Made by a program: the position numbers and the translations under genes. The notes under the pieces were generated by a model. The model saw nothing but the letters and a program-made list of their open reading frames with translations, was not told the origin of the DNA and did no database searches. A stretch of DNA of 64,000 bases from a bacterium (GTDB lineage Bacteria; Bacillota; Clostridia; Christensenellales; CAG-138). This document shows, piece after piece, positions 43,325 through 52,506 of this stretch (positions are counted from its first letter, which is position 1; the number at the start of each line of letters is the position of its first letter). The stretch is from the NCBI GenBank assembly GCA_022778545.1, contig JALFDW010000006.1, forward strand, positions 32,365 through 96,364, given 5' to 3'.

Positions 43325-43353
43325 ATTATAAAAAACGCACCGTCGAAAGTCAA
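43325..43353 (-). promoter_or_regulatory. Promoter of the lysine fermentation operon
   Basis: On the minus strand TTGACT (43353-43348), 17 bp, perfect TATAAT (43330-43325). The transcript would start near 43318, about 20 nt before the aptamer. Confidence 0.85.
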
Positions 43354-43412
43354 TCAATTTTTGGCGTTTCCCCACAAACTTTCGCAGTTTCTTTACATCC
43401 GGCGCCGGAACG

Positions 43413-44891
43413 TCAATAGAGCGTTTCGATGTCGGAAAGGATCTCCTCCGTGAGCGAAAGCAGACGGCAGATGTTGAGCGCATCCCGCGGGCAGCCCTGT
43501 TCCCGTTCCACGCGGTAAAGGCCATAATTCATGTGCGCGGCGATGACATCCGCCCCCGCTTCCGGTGAGGCGAGCGCGATCTCTCCCTTTACGCGGGCGG
43601 TATCCATATCCCGCAGGCCGACCACCTCGTAATGCAGGGAAGCCTCCTGTGCCACGCCGTCGTAATGGGTGGTCAGCACGGTGACCGCATCCTGCCGGTT
43701 CAGGTACCGCGTGACCGCGCGCACGATCATCGCGCCCTCTTCCGGGTTTGTGCCGCGCGCGAATTCATCCAGCAGGATCATGTGCAGCCCTTCCGGCTTT
43801 TTCCCGCTGCCGAGGCCGCAGTCGCTGAGCACCTCGTTGAAGCGCACGATCTCCGCACCGAAGCTCGAAAGGCCGCGATCTACGTTTTCCAGATCCTCCG
43901 ACACGATATGCACGCCGTCAAACAGAGGCATGCGCGCGCGCTTTGCAAACGGCAGTATTCCTGCGGAAAGCGCAAACGCGTTAAGCGCGATGGTTTTGAG
44001 CGCAACGCTCTTACCGCCCATGTTCGCGCCGGTGATCACGGTCGCGCCCTTCCCCGCCTCGATGGAAACCGGGGTGAATGTGCGCTTGCGCTCCGTGAGC
44101 GCGTCCACGATGCGCGGGTTCACCATGTCCTGCATGTCGAGCGCACCGTCCGTAAGCTCCGGCATCACGCCGCCGTAGCGCCGCGCGAGGCGTGCGCGCG
44201 CCAGCGTGAAATCGAACATGCCGAGCGCGTCCATGCAGGCAAGGATCCCCGGCAAAAACGGCCGGAGCGCTTCGGAGAGCGCGGCGCGCACGGCGCGTTC
44301 CTCCTCATCCTCCGCCGCGGCAAGGCGCGCACGTTCCGCCATAAGCGGAACGCGTTCCGCCTCCGTTTTCGCCCGGCGCAATTCTTCCTCCACAAGGCGT
44401 TTTCCCTTGCGGGCGGCGCGCAGCACCTGGGAATATGCATCCGGGATAAAGAAGGTCGCCGCATGCTGGCCGTCAAGGTCAAGCAGCTTGAGCGCCTCGG
44501 ACTGGGCGTGGATCTCGATGCCGGAAAGCTGCGCCTTTGCGTTGATCTGCGCAAACACCGGGGCGATCAGCTCACTCTGCAGCAGAAAACGCTTCACTTC
44601 AAACAGCTCCACCTCGTTGAGCGGCCCTTCGGCGCAGCGCTCCACCGAGCGGCGGATGTCCTTGAGCTGCATCATCAGCCGCTCGATGCGGCCGTATTCC
44701 GCCGCACATTCTTCAAACGTGTCCATTACTGCGCACACGTTTCCAAGGTCCGCGAGCAGTGCCTCTTTCTCATGGGAAGCATAAAAGCGCAGCTTGCGCA
44801 CCCGTGCGTCCCCATAGGGGGAATCGCAACGGAGCGCGTCCACGACATAACGAAAGCCGATGTTTTCCTGTTGTGCAAAGTTCAGGCTCAT
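43413..44891 (-). CDS. kamC: Lysine 5,6-aminomutase reactivase ATPase KamC (MutS-like)
   Basis: 492 residues. The C-terminal half is a MutS-family ATPase with Walker A TGANMGGKSVAL and Walker B MILLDEFARGTNPEEG; a coiled-coil lever region precedes it (residues ~90-240). There is no mismatch-recognition domain. Genes of this type sit beside kamD/kamE in lysine fermenters, and the product is annotated as the ATPase that, with KamB, restores inactivated B12-dependent aminomutase. It overlaps kamB by 4 bp (ATGA). Confidence 0.9.
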   Translation of the reverse strand: MSLNFAQQENIGFRYVVDALRCDSPYGDARVRKLRFYASHEKEALLADLGNVCAVMDTFEECAAEYGRIERLMMQLKDIRRSVERCAEGPLNEVELFEVKRFLLQSELIAPVFAQINAKAQLSGIEIHAQSEALKLLDLDGQHAATFFIPDAYSQVLRAARKGKRLVEEELRRAKTEAERVPLMAERARLAAAEDEEERAVRAALSEALRPFLPGILACMDALGMFDFTLARARLARRYGGVMPELTDGALDMQDMVNPRIVDALTERKRTFTPVSIEAGKGATVITGANMGGKSVALKTIALNAFALSAGILPFAKRARMPLFDGVHIVSEDLENVDRGLSSFGAEIVRFNEVLSDCGLGSGKKPEGLHMILLDEFARGTNPEEGAMIVRAVTRYLNRQDAVTVLTTHYDGVAQEASLHYEVVGLRDMDTARVKGEIALASPEAGADVIAAHMNYGLYRVEREQGCPRDALNICRLLSLTEEILSDIETLY

Positions 44892-46009
44892 TGTATCTCC
44901 TCATTTCCGCAGCAATGGCTGTGATCCGCGTTCTTTTCCTCTTCCTCCCGGGCCGCAATGCGCGCTTTGTCCTCCGCGCGCCAGGCCATGTCCTCCAGGC
45001 GGACATCCTCAAGCACGTTGAGCACCGGCACGTTCACCCGTTCCTGCATGCGCCCGCGCAGTTCGTCCTTGTCAAGGTCAAATCCATAGGCGGAAAACGG
45101 GTTCACGGTAATAGCCGCAACGCGCGTCGCGCGCGCCACCGCAAGCGATATGCCGCGGAGAGCGAGCTTATCGAACGTATCCCGGCGGATGAGCAACTTG
45201 CTGCCATCCTCGGCCGAAAGGCTGAGGCCGTCGAAGCGTTTCCCGGCCATCAGCACGGGCTTCAGAAGCGCGTCCGTCACCGCGCCCGCAACGTAGACCG
45301 CGCGCACGCCCGCATAGGCAGGGCTCCGGAGCGCGTCCGCGAGGGTCATCTCCTGCGGCAACGGACGGAGCGAACCGTCCTCCATGCGGAGCAGCGCCTT
45401 CCCCGTGCAGGCAGCGCGTTCCTCCTCGGTGAAATCCGCCTGCTCCGGCAGGGTCAGGAGCAGCGTGGCGAAGGCGGTATCATCAATGACAGTGTTGATA
45501 TCCCGGCTGTAGGACGCGCCCGTGCAGAGCACTGTGGCTTCGCTCACCGCAGGCGCGCAAAGCGTTTTGCGGCTGAGCGCGCCGTCCACGATGGCCACAT
45601 CCGCGCCAAGCGAAAAGAACATCCCCGAAAGCTTCGCAAGCTGCGCCGTGATGGAAGGCCCGGCGAGCTGAACGTTGCCGTCGCTGCGCGCGCGCACGAT
45701 CACGACCTCCCCCAGCGGCGTGGGGAAGCCTGTTGTTTCGACAATTTCCCGGGAAATGTCACAGTATTTGAGCATTTCAAACGCAGTGGCGATAAGCGTA
45801 CCCTCCCGCACATAGATGCCGGGCTTATGGGTCCTCGTCACCACGTCCACGCTTTCGCCATCCCGGCCGATGCTTGTGAGCCCGAGCGTTTTGCCCGTGG
45901 CCTGCATCTCCTCTATCATGCGGTTGAGCACGGTCGTCTTGCCCGCGTTCTTGCACATACCGATGATCGAAAGCGAACGATAGGATTCAATGAGCGGTAA
46001 TAAAAGCAT
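44888..46009 (-). CDS. kamB: Lysine 5,6-aminomutase reactivase subunit KamB
   Basis: 373 residues. A P-loop GMCKNAGKTTVLNRM lies near the N-terminus and the fold looks like a small GTPase/DTB-synthetase type. It is the known neighbour of kamC in lysine fermentation clusters. A His/Cys-rich tail (HSHCCGNEE) could bind a metal or cobalamin; that is only a guess. The ATG at 46009 is preceded by GGGAGGAACC, and upstream codons are not family-like. Confidence 0.88.
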   Translation of the reverse strand: MLLLPLIESYRSLSIIGMCKNAGKTTVLNRMIEEMQATGKTLGLTSIGRDGESVDVVTRTHKPGIYVREGTLIATAFEMLKYCDISREIVETTGFPTPLGEVVIVRARSDGNVQLAGPSITAQLAKLSGMFFSLGADVAIVDGALSRKTLCAPAVSEATVLCTGASYSRDINTVIDDTAFATLLLTLPEQADFTEEERAACTGKALLRMEDGSLRPLPQEMTLADALRSPAYAGVRAVYVAGAVTDALLKPVLMAGKRFDGLSLSAEDGSKLLIRRDTFDKLALRGISLAVARATRVAAITVNPFSAYGFDLDKDELRGRMQERVNVPVLNVLEDVRLEDMAWRAEDKARIAAREEEEKNADHSHCCGNEEIQ

Positions 46010-46057
46010 GGTTCCTCCCGCTGCGCACAGCAAAAAAGCCGCGCGGCCTGTATGTGT

Positions 46058-46086
46058 ATCATATCACATGGCGCACGGCTTGTGTA
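46058..46086 (-). promoter_or_regulatory. Candidate promoter of kamB-kamC
   Basis: On the minus strand TACACA (46086-46081), 17 bp, TATGAT (46063-46058). No riboswitch-like element lies between it and kamB. Confidence 0.45.
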
Positions 46087-46164
46087 CCCCCTTGCGCCGC
46101 ACTTGCAAACGCCCTACGCCGCCGTTACAACAGGTGCAGGATTCTGGATCGGAGGCGTTTTCGC

Positions 46165-46962
46165 ATGGACGGACAGGCGTTTGCCCAGGCTGCTGCCAGG
46201 GCGGCGGATGGGGTAGTGGACGGCGGCATCGGCACGCGCAATGAAAGCCCGCTGCACGCCGCACTCAAGCTCTATTTCGAGCCCCGGCGCGCATTCCACG
46301 AGGTTCCCGTGGATGGATACATCGTGGATATCAAAAATGAAACAGGCATCATCGAGATCCAGACCCGGAATTTCCTCAAACTCAAGCGCAAGCTTGCCGC
46401 GCTGCTCGAGCACCATACCGTAACGCTCGTCTATCCCGTAGCTGCCGTGAAATGGGTGCTGTGGATCGACCCGGATACCGGCGAGATCACGAACCGCCGG
46501 AAAAGCCCGAAGCGCTGCCTGCCCGCCGCCGCGTTCGAGGAGCTTGGCTACATCCAGGCGCTGCTGTTCCACCCAAACCTGCGCATCCGCATCGCCATGC
46601 TGGAGTTGGAGGAGTACAAATACCTGAACGGGTACGGTGAATCCCGCAAGTGCCGCGCCACACGAGCAGTGCGCATACCGCTCAGCCTTCTGGACAAGAT
46701 CTCCGTGGACACGCCCGCGCAGTTCACGCAGCTCGTTCCGCCCGGGCTGCCCAGCTGTTTTACTGCCGAGGAGTTCCGCAAGGCGGCAGGGATCAGCCTC
46801 TCCGCCGCGCAGGCTGCGCTGCGTATCCTTTGTGCGGCCGGGCTTGCCATCCATACAGGAAAACAGGGCCGGCGATACGCCTACGCGCTCACCGGCCCTT
46901 CGGCCGATTGGCCGGTTTCCGACCAATGCGTTATTCACCCATCGGAACAGGTTTCCCGTTAA
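46165..46962 (+). CDS. Uncharacterised protein with nuclease-like core and winged helix
   Basis: 265 residues from the ATG at 46165, ten bases after GGAGG. The first half has the pattern ESPLHAALKLYF, then VDIKNETGIIEIQTRNFLKLKRKLAALL, resembling a PD-(D/E)XK core in which Asp, Glu and Gln (VDI, EIQ) would hold the metal. The second half, with FTAEEFRKAAGISLSAAQAALRIL, looks like a winged helix. Similar proteins occur in Clostridia without known function. It runs into the convergent amidohydrolase gene by 32 bp. Confidence 0.6.
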   Translation: MDGQAFAQAAARAADGVVDGGIGTRNESPLHAALKLYFEPRRAFHEVPVDGYIVDIKNETGIIEIQTRNFLKLKRKLAALLEHHTVTLVYPVAAVKWVLWIDPDTGEITNRRKSPKRCLPAAAFEELGYIQALLFHPNLRIRIAMLELEEYKYLNGYGESRKCRATRAVRIPLSLLDKISVDTPAQFTQLVPPGLPSCFTAEEFRKAAGISLSAAQAALRILCAAGLAIHTGKQGRRYAYALTGPSADWPVSDQCVIHPSEQVSR

Positions 46963-48064
46963 TGAACACGGCTGTCACCTCGCCCGAAACTTCCATCACA
47001 TCCCCGCGGCAAAGCACAATGTCCGCGTCCTTCCCGACTTCAATCGAACCCACGCGCTCCGCAATGCCGATGTGTTCGGCCGCGTTGATCGTGATCGCCC
47101 GCAGCGCATCGTAGCGATCCATGCCGCTTGCAACGGCAAGCCCTGCGCAAAGCGGCAGATACTTCTGCGGAATCACGGGAGAATCCGTGATGATGCTGAC
47201 ATGGCCGCCCGCCCTTGCAAGGATACCGGGGGTCTCGAAGGTCTTGTTGCGCAGCTCAAATTTTGAAGCATGACCAAACGAAGGGCCGACCGCCATCGGG
47301 TATCCCTCCCCGGCAAGCTGCTCCGCCACAAGGTGGCCTTCCGTGCAGTGCTCGAGCGTAAGCTTCACGCCGAATTCCTTTGCGATGCGGATCGCGGTGA
47401 ACAGGTCATTCGCCTGGTGCGCATGCGCCTTGAGCGGCATTTCACCCGCAAGCACAGGCAAAAGCGCCTCGAGCTTCATGTCGAACGCAGGGTCCTTCCC
47501 CGCATCCTTTTTCCGTTTGTAATCCTGCGCGCGCAGAAGCATTTCGCGTATTTTCGCGGCAGTCGTCATGCGGGTGGAAACGCCCTTATCCTTGTAGCAC
47601 CGCTTCGGATTTTCCCCGAAGGCGCATTTCATCGCCGCGCCATCGCGCACAACCATATCATCCACGCGGTTTCCGATGGTCTTGAGCGCAACAAAGGTGC
47701 CGCCGATCACGTTGGCCGAGCCTGGGCCTGTGCATACGGTGGTCACGCCGGCGCGCGCCGCCTGCAGGAACGTCGGGTCCGTCGGCTCGATGCCGTCGAT
47801 CGCGCGCAGCTGCGGCACGAGCGTGTCGTTCATTTCATTATAATCGGCGCCCTCATAGCCGATGCCATACCCATGCAGGCCGATGTGGCAATGCGCCTCT
47901 ACAAAGCCGGGGTACAGGTTCAGGCCGGACGCATCGAGCACTTCCTCACCCTCCGCGGAAAGGTTCGGGCCGACCGCGGCGATCTTTCCATCCTTCATAA
48001 GCACATCGCCCACGATGGGTTCACGCTGCACCGCAGTGTGGATGGTCGCATTCCGAATAAGCAT
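46931..48064 (-). CDS. Amidohydrolase, imidazolonepropionase-like
   Basis: 377 residues of the metal-dependent amidohydrolase superfamily: GFVEAHCHIGLHG (His-x-His), AHAHQANDL, LEHCTEGH, and IITDSPVIP (metal-binding Asp), with the usual N- and C-terminal beta-sandwich (MLIRNATIHTAVQREPIVGDV; GKDADIVLCRGDVMEVSGEV). The substrate is unknown, perhaps a cyclic amide or dipeptide. The ATG at 48064 follows GGAGGGAGAATGTT. It overlaps the opposite gene at the 3' end. Confidence 0.87.
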   Translation of the reverse strand: MLIRNATIHTAVQREPIVGDVLMKDGKIAAVGPNLSAEGEEVLDASGLNLYPGFVEAHCHIGLHGYGIGYEGADYNEMNDTLVPQLRAIDGIEPTDPTFLQAARAGVTTVCTGPGSANVIGGTFVALKTIGNRVDDMVVRDGAAMKCAFGENPKRCYKDKGVSTRMTTAAKIREMLLRAQDYKRKKDAGKDPAFDMKLEALLPVLAGEMPLKAHAHQANDLFTAIRIAKEFGVKLTLEHCTEGHLVAEQLAGEGYPMAVGPSFGHASKFELRNKTFETPGILARAGGHVSIITDSPVIPQKYLPLCAGLAVASGMDRYDALRAITINAAEHIGIAERVGSIEVGKDADIVLCRGDVMEVSGEVTAVFINGKPVPMGE

Positions 48065-48137
48065 AACATTCTCCCTCCTGTTCCTTATTTCCGTCATTGT
48101 ATCACGGCTCGGGAGAACGCCGCAAGGCGATATGCAT

Positions 48138-49193
48138 TCAGGTTTCATCCGCCCGCAGAAGGGCAAGCGCGGTTTCATATTCCGGCGTGCCGCGCAGCGG
48201 TGCAAGCGTTTCCTCTTCCGCAAGGCTTCCCGCGAAGCTGCGCCGCATAGCGCAAAACGAACGGCGTATCCCCGAAGCATCTTTTGAGATCGCGGCAAAC
48301 AGCGGCGAGGAGAGCTTCTCCGGCGGCGCGGAAAGGAGCTCCGCCAGCCGGACGAGATGTGTACCCGCCTGCGCCGTATCCCCCATGCGGGCATATGCCT
48401 CCGCATAAAGCGCATCGCTCATGGAGTATGGAAAGCCTACCGCAGCGGCGCACTGCTCATGCGCCCGGATGGCGGAAAGCGCCTCCTCCGGCTCAGCAAG
48501 CGTCGCGGAAGCAAGCCGCGCAAGGCAGGTCTCCACAATGTTGAACGCGCGCAGCAGCTCCGTTTGCAGGATGCGCTTCGCCTCCTCCTTTTCCCCTCGC
48601 TTTTCCGCAATGAGTGCCCGCAGCATCGCACCGTCCGGCACGGATTGCGGCAGCCCTTCAAGCAGCGTTTCCGCGCGGGCAAGCTCACCGTCCCCCACAC
48701 AAAGCCCGGCAAGCATATGCGCCGCCTCGGCCGCATAGCGCGGGTCATCTCCCTGAGCGGCTTCCGCAAGCATCTCCTTGGCCGCCGCCCGGTCCCCGGC
48801 GCATTCGTTGCCGCCTGCCCACATGGGCAAGCTCACAAGGATCGCCGCAAGCTGGTATTGCAGCGCCGGGCAGCCCGGGTATTCCCGCAGCAGGGCAGCG
48901 ATACGCGTTCGCACCGCCTCCGCATCGCCGGAAAGCGCCAGCGCGGCCACCTCGTTCACATAGGCGGCACATTCCGTATCCGCCGGCCTTGCCGTAAACC
49001 CGAGCAGCGTGTTCACGTCCGTCCGCAGCGCCCGCGCAAGCGGGGCAAGAAGCGCAACATCCGGGCAGCTCGCGCCCGTTTCCCACTTGCTGACCGCCGC
49101 CGCAGATACGCCCACGGCGTTTGCAAGCGTCTCCTGCGTGATGCCCTTCTGCCTGCGCAAAAAGGCAATGTTTTCTCCGATATTCCGTTCCAT
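48138..49193 (-). CDS. XRE-family regulator with TPR-like C-terminal part
   Basis: 351 residues. Residues 1-65 are a helix-turn-helix of the Xre type (IAFLRRQKGITQETLANAVGVSAAAVSKWETG). Residues ~80-345 are alpha-helical repeats rich in Ala/Leu/Glu (for example LRALIAEKRGEKEEAKRIL) resembling TPRs. Such regulators often respond to a peptide or stress signal. The target is unknown; the divergent MATE gene is a candidate. Confidence 0.85.
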   Translation of the reverse strand: MERNIGENIAFLRRQKGITQETLANAVGVSAAAVSKWETGASCPDVALLAPLARALRTDVNTLLGFTARPADTECAAYVNEVAALALSGDAEAVRTRIAALLREYPGCPALQYQLAAILVSLPMWAGGNECAGDRAAAKEMLAEAAQGDDPRYAAEAAHMLAGLCVGDGELARAETLLEGLPQSVPDGAMLRALIAEKRGEKEEAKRILQTELLRAFNIVETCLARLASATLAEPEEALSAIRAHEQCAAAVGFPYSMSDALYAEAYARMGDTAQAGTHLVRLAELLSAPPEKLSSPLFAAISKDASGIRRSFCAMRRSFAGSLAEEETLAPLRGTPEYETALALLRADET

Positions 49194-49397
49194 GTTCCGT
49201 CCCTCCCGTTTTGTTCCGGCGGCCGCCTGCTTTTATGATACCCATGCAGCGCTGAGCGCGCAACGGAGGCTTTTTCAACTTTCAGGGGGAATTCGTTGAA
49301 CGGCGTTCAAGCCTTCATGCTTTTCCCAAAGGGCAATTTGCGTTTTTTCCCGCGTCTGCGGTTGCATTTTAAAAATGAGGGGTATAGAATAACAGAA

Positions 49398-50786
49398 ATG
49401 GCTGCTTTGTTGAAAAAATGGAAGGATACCTATTCCGCGCCCGCCTCCTTTTACGGAAAGATCGGGCGCATTGCTTTGCCCATCGCCGGGCAGCAGATCC
49501 TCAACCAGGGCGCCGGCTTTGTGGACACCATCATGGTAAGCCACGCGGGCGGCGTGGGTGCGGTCGCCGTTGCCACGCAGCTGGACATGCTGCTTGGCCC
49601 GGTTTCCTTCGGCATCAACTCCGGCGTAAACATCTATTCCTCCCAATTCTTCGGTGCAAAGGATTGGACCTCCCTGAAAAAGTGTTTTGGTTTCCAGGTC
49701 GTGCTCAACCTGCTCGGCGCGCTTCTGTTTTTCCTTGTAGCGCAGTTTGCCGGGCACGGTGTGCTGCGTTTTTACGCGAGCGGCGACGCTTCGCTGATTG
49801 GCCATGGGTGGCAGTATCTGCGCATCGCCTGCTTCGGCTATTTCTTCAATGCGCTCATCAGCGCGTTTTCCTTCATGTACCGCAGCATTCAGCAGACCCA
49901 AATTCCCATGGCGATCGGGATCGGGGTAAACATTCTCAATGTCTGTTTGAATTACCTCCTGATTTTCGGCAAGCTCGGCCTGCCGCAGATGGGGATAGCG
50001 GGCGCAGCGCTCGCGACCGTCATCGCCAACGCCTGCGGCGCTCTTGCGCATATTGTCTATGCTGTTGTTACGCAGCAGCCCTTTCTCGGCTCCTTCCGGG
50101 AGATGACGGCCTGGAGCGGCACTTTTATTAAGCCCATTGTAAAACGGATGCTGCCCCTCATCGCCAACGAAGCCATTTTCGGCCTTGGCAATACCATGTA
50201 TGTGAAGGCATACGGTCTTCTCAGCCCCGATGCGCTGTCGATTTATAAAATCGGCAATACGGTGGGCAGCTTCTTCTATGTTGCAGTACAGGGGATCAAC
50301 AGCGCGGTGGGGCTCATCGTCGGTGAACAGTTGGGGCGCGGCGACCTTGCGGAAGCAAAGCGCTGTGTAAAGTATCTGTTTCCTGTATCCGCCGTGCTTG
50401 CAGCCTGCGTCGCGCTCTTGATTTCCCTCCTGGCACAGCCGCTCGTGAGCCTCTTCGGCCTGACCGATGCTTCCATCGCATCTGGCGCAGTGCTCATGGT
50501 TCGGCTGTTCTCCGTGCGCATCGCCGCAAGGCTCTTCAACGTCATCTTCATGTCCACCATCCGGGCCGGGGGAGATTCCGTTTTCCTGATGTTCCTCGAT
50601 TGCGGGATCGTCTGGCTCGTAGGTGTTCCGCTGGCGTTCCTTTCGGTTTATGTGTTCCACGTCACCTCGATTTCCGCTATGTTTGCCATCATCCAGTGCG
50701 AGCAGCTGGTGCGCATGCTCATCGGCTATCTCCGCTACAAGCAGGGCAAATGGTGCCGCAACCTGACGGCGGAAACGCAGGGGTAA
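49398..50786 (+). CDS. MATE-family efflux transporter
   Basis: About 462 residues with twelve hydrophobic segments. Pairs of MatE domains begin with YGKIGRIALPIAGQQILNQGAGFVDTIMV (N-terminal) and PIVKRMLPLIANEAIFGLG (second half). It exports drugs or metabolites, driven by H+ or Na+. The ATG at 49398 lacks a close ribosome site, and GAGGGG is 17 bases away, so the true start is less certain. A strong terminator follows. Confidence 0.87.
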   Translation: MAALLKKWKDTYSAPASFYGKIGRIALPIAGQQILNQGAGFVDTIMVSHAGGVGAVAVATQLDMLLGPVSFGINSGVNIYSSQFFGAKDWTSLKKCFGFQVVLNLLGALLFFLVAQFAGHGVLRFYASGDASLIGHGWQYLRIACFGYFFNALISAFSFMYRSIQQTQIPMAIGIGVNILNVCLNYLLIFGKLGLPQMGIAGAALATVIANACGALAHIVYAVVTQQPFLGSFREMTAWSGTFIKPIVKRMLPLIANEAIFGLGNTMYVKAYGLLSPDALSIYKIGNTVGSFFYVAVQGINSAVGLIVGEQLGRGDLAEAKRCVKYLFPVSAVLAACVALLISLLAQPLVSLFGLTDASIASGAVLMVRLFSVRIAARLFNVIFMSTIRAGGDSVFLMFLDCGIVWLVGVPLAFLSVYVFHVTSISAMFAIIQCEQLVRMLIGYLRYKQGKWCRNLTAETQG

Positions 50787-50800
50787 CCCGGAAATGATCT

Positions 50801-50835
50801 GGGGCCGCAGTGCATTACTGCGGCCCCATTGTTTT
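50801..50835. terminator. Bidirectional terminator between MATE gene and pckA
   Basis: GGGGCCGCAGT and ACTGCGGCCCC flank a five-base loop, with ATTGTTTTTC on the plus strand; convergent genes on both sides. Confidence 0.85.
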
Positions 50836-50852
50836 TCTTCTGTTGAATTGTT

Positions 50853-52424
50853 TTACGCCTTCGGGCCGGCGTTCACGATGTTCTCCGGCATGTCGGAATA
50901 CTTCTTGAAGTTTTTCGCAAAGCGCGCGGCAAGGTCCTTTGCCGTGGCTTCGTATTCCGCCTGATCCTTCCACAGCCTGCGCTGGCTCAGGAATTCATCC
51001 GGCACATTCGGGCAGGTCTTGGGCACCATCACGTTGAAGATAGGGTCAAGCTCGAACTCGGCCTTTTCAAGGTCGCCATTGAGCGCCGCAGTGACCATCG
51101 CGCGGGTGTACTTGAGCTTCATGCGGGAACCGACGCCGTATTTGCCGCCCGCCCAGCCGGTGTTCACAAGGTACACCTTCGCACCGTGCTCTTCGATCTT
51201 CTTGCCAAGCATCTCCGCGTAGACGGAGGGATGCAGCGGCAGGAACGGCGCGCCGAAGCAGGTGGAGAATGTCGTCTGCGGCTCGATGATGCCGCGCTCC
51301 GTACCCGCCAGCTTGGAGGTGTAGCCGGAAACGAAGTGATACATGGCCTGGTTCTTATCGAGCCGGGAGATCGGCGGCAGCACGCCGAAAGCATCCGCCG
51401 TGAGGAAGATGACCGTCTTCGGATGGCCGGCAACGCCGGGGATCACGCAGTTGGGGATGAACTCCACCGGGTAGCCCACGCGGGTATTCTCGGTGAGGGA
51501 GGCGTCCGCAAAGTCAAACTCGCGGGTCTCATCATCCATCACAACGTTCTCAACGAGAGCGCCGAACTTGATGGCATCCCAGATCTGCGGTTCATTCTCA
51601 TGGGAAAGGTTGATGCACTTGGCATAGCAGCCGCCCTCGATGTTGAAGCAGCCCTTGTCGCTCCAGCCGTGCTCGTCGTCGCCGATGAGCATGCGGTTCG
51701 GGTCGGCGGAAAGGGTGGTCTTGCCCGTGCCGGAAAGGCCGTAGAACAGCGCCACATCCCCTGCCTCGCCCACGTTTGCGGAGCAGTGCATGGAGAGCAC
51801 GCCCTGCTTGGGCAGAAGGTAGTTCATCACGGAGAAGACGGACTTTTTGATCTCACCCGCATACTGGCTGCCCGCGATGAGCACCGTGCGTTTCTCAAAG
51901 TTCACGAGGATCGCCGCTTCGGAATTCACGCCGTCCACTTCCGGGATGCACTTGAACCCGGGCGCCGCGACGACGGTAAAGCCGGGCTCAAAGTTTGCAA
52001 GCTGCTCCTCCGTGGGGCGCACGAGCAGCTGATGAATGAACAGGTTCTGGCTTGCAAGCTCGTTCACCACGCGCACAGGCAGGTGATAGGTCTCGTCCGC
52101 GCCGGCAAAGCCATCAAACACGAAAATGTCGCGCCCCTGCAGGTACGCCATCATGCGGTTGTAGATGCCCTCATATTTTTCTGCGCTGATGGGCACGTTC
52201 ACCTTGCCCCAGTCAATGTCATCATGGATGGCAGGCGTATCCACCACAAAGCGGTCGTTCGGGGAACGGCCGGTGTATTTGCCGGTCGTCACGACGAGCG
52301 CGCCGGTGTTCGCGAGCTTGCCCTCGCCGCGTGCGAGCGCGTGCTCCACAAGCTGTGCCGGGGTCAGGTTGCGGTATACTGCCTTCGGCGCGATGATCCC
52401 AAGAGATTCGATGTAGGCCTTCAT
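50853..52424 (-). CDS. pckA: Phosphoenolpyruvate carboxykinase (ATP)
   Basis: 523 residues. Motifs: [15 protein letters not shown] near residue 49, the P-loop [39 protein letters not shown] (metal/PEP site), and [16 protein letters not shown] [11 protein letters not shown]. It interconverts oxaloacetate and PEP with ATP. With citrate lyase producing oxaloacetate this could give PEP for biosynthesis or, in reverse, CO2 fixation. AAAGGAG precedes the ATG at 52424; the longer upstream reading is not homologous. Confidence 0.96.
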   Translation of the reverse strand: MKAYIESLGIIAPKAVYRNLTPAQLVEHALARGEGKLANTGALVVTTGKYTGRSPNDRFVVDTPAIHDDIDWGKVNVPISAEKYEGIYNRMMAYLQGRDIFVFDGFAGADETYHLPVRVVNELASQNLFIHQLLVRPTEEQLANFEPGFTVVAAPGFKCIPEVDGVNSEAAILVNFEKRTVLIAGSQYAGEIKKSVFSVMNYLLPKQGVLSMHCSANVGEAGDVALFYGLSGTGKTTLSADPNRMLIGDDEHGWSDKGCFNIEGGCYAKCINLSHENEPQIWDAIKFGALVENVVMDDETREFDFADASLTENTRVGYPVEFIPNCVIPGVAGHPKTVIFLTADAFGVLPPISRLDKNQAMYHFVSGYTSKLAGTERGIIEPQTTFSTCFGAPFLPLHPSVYAEMLGKKIEEHGAKVYLVNTGWAGGKYGVGSRMKLKYTRAMVTAALNGDLEKAEFELDPIFNVMVPKTCPNVPDEFLSQRRLWKDQAEYEATAKDLAARFAKNFKKYSDMPENIVNAGPKA

Positions 52425-52506
52425 CTTAATACTCCTTTGCTTTCGCATTTTGTTCTTTATTTTGCGTGGCGCTTTCCTGCGCCAAAGGTTCTTTGAAACG
52501 GCGTGC

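Noticed and set aside
43413..44891. kamC read as a DNA mismatch repair MutS/MutS2 gene
   Set aside because: It lacks the mismatch-recognition and Smr domains, overlaps kamB, and lies beside kamD/kamE; the reactivase role fits better.
46931..48415. Longer form of the amidohydrolase with about 117 extra N-terminal residues
   Set aside because: The extra part is Arg-rich, overlaps the C-terminal part of the XRE-TPR gene on the same strand, and has no homology; a good ribosome site precedes the internal ATG at 48064.
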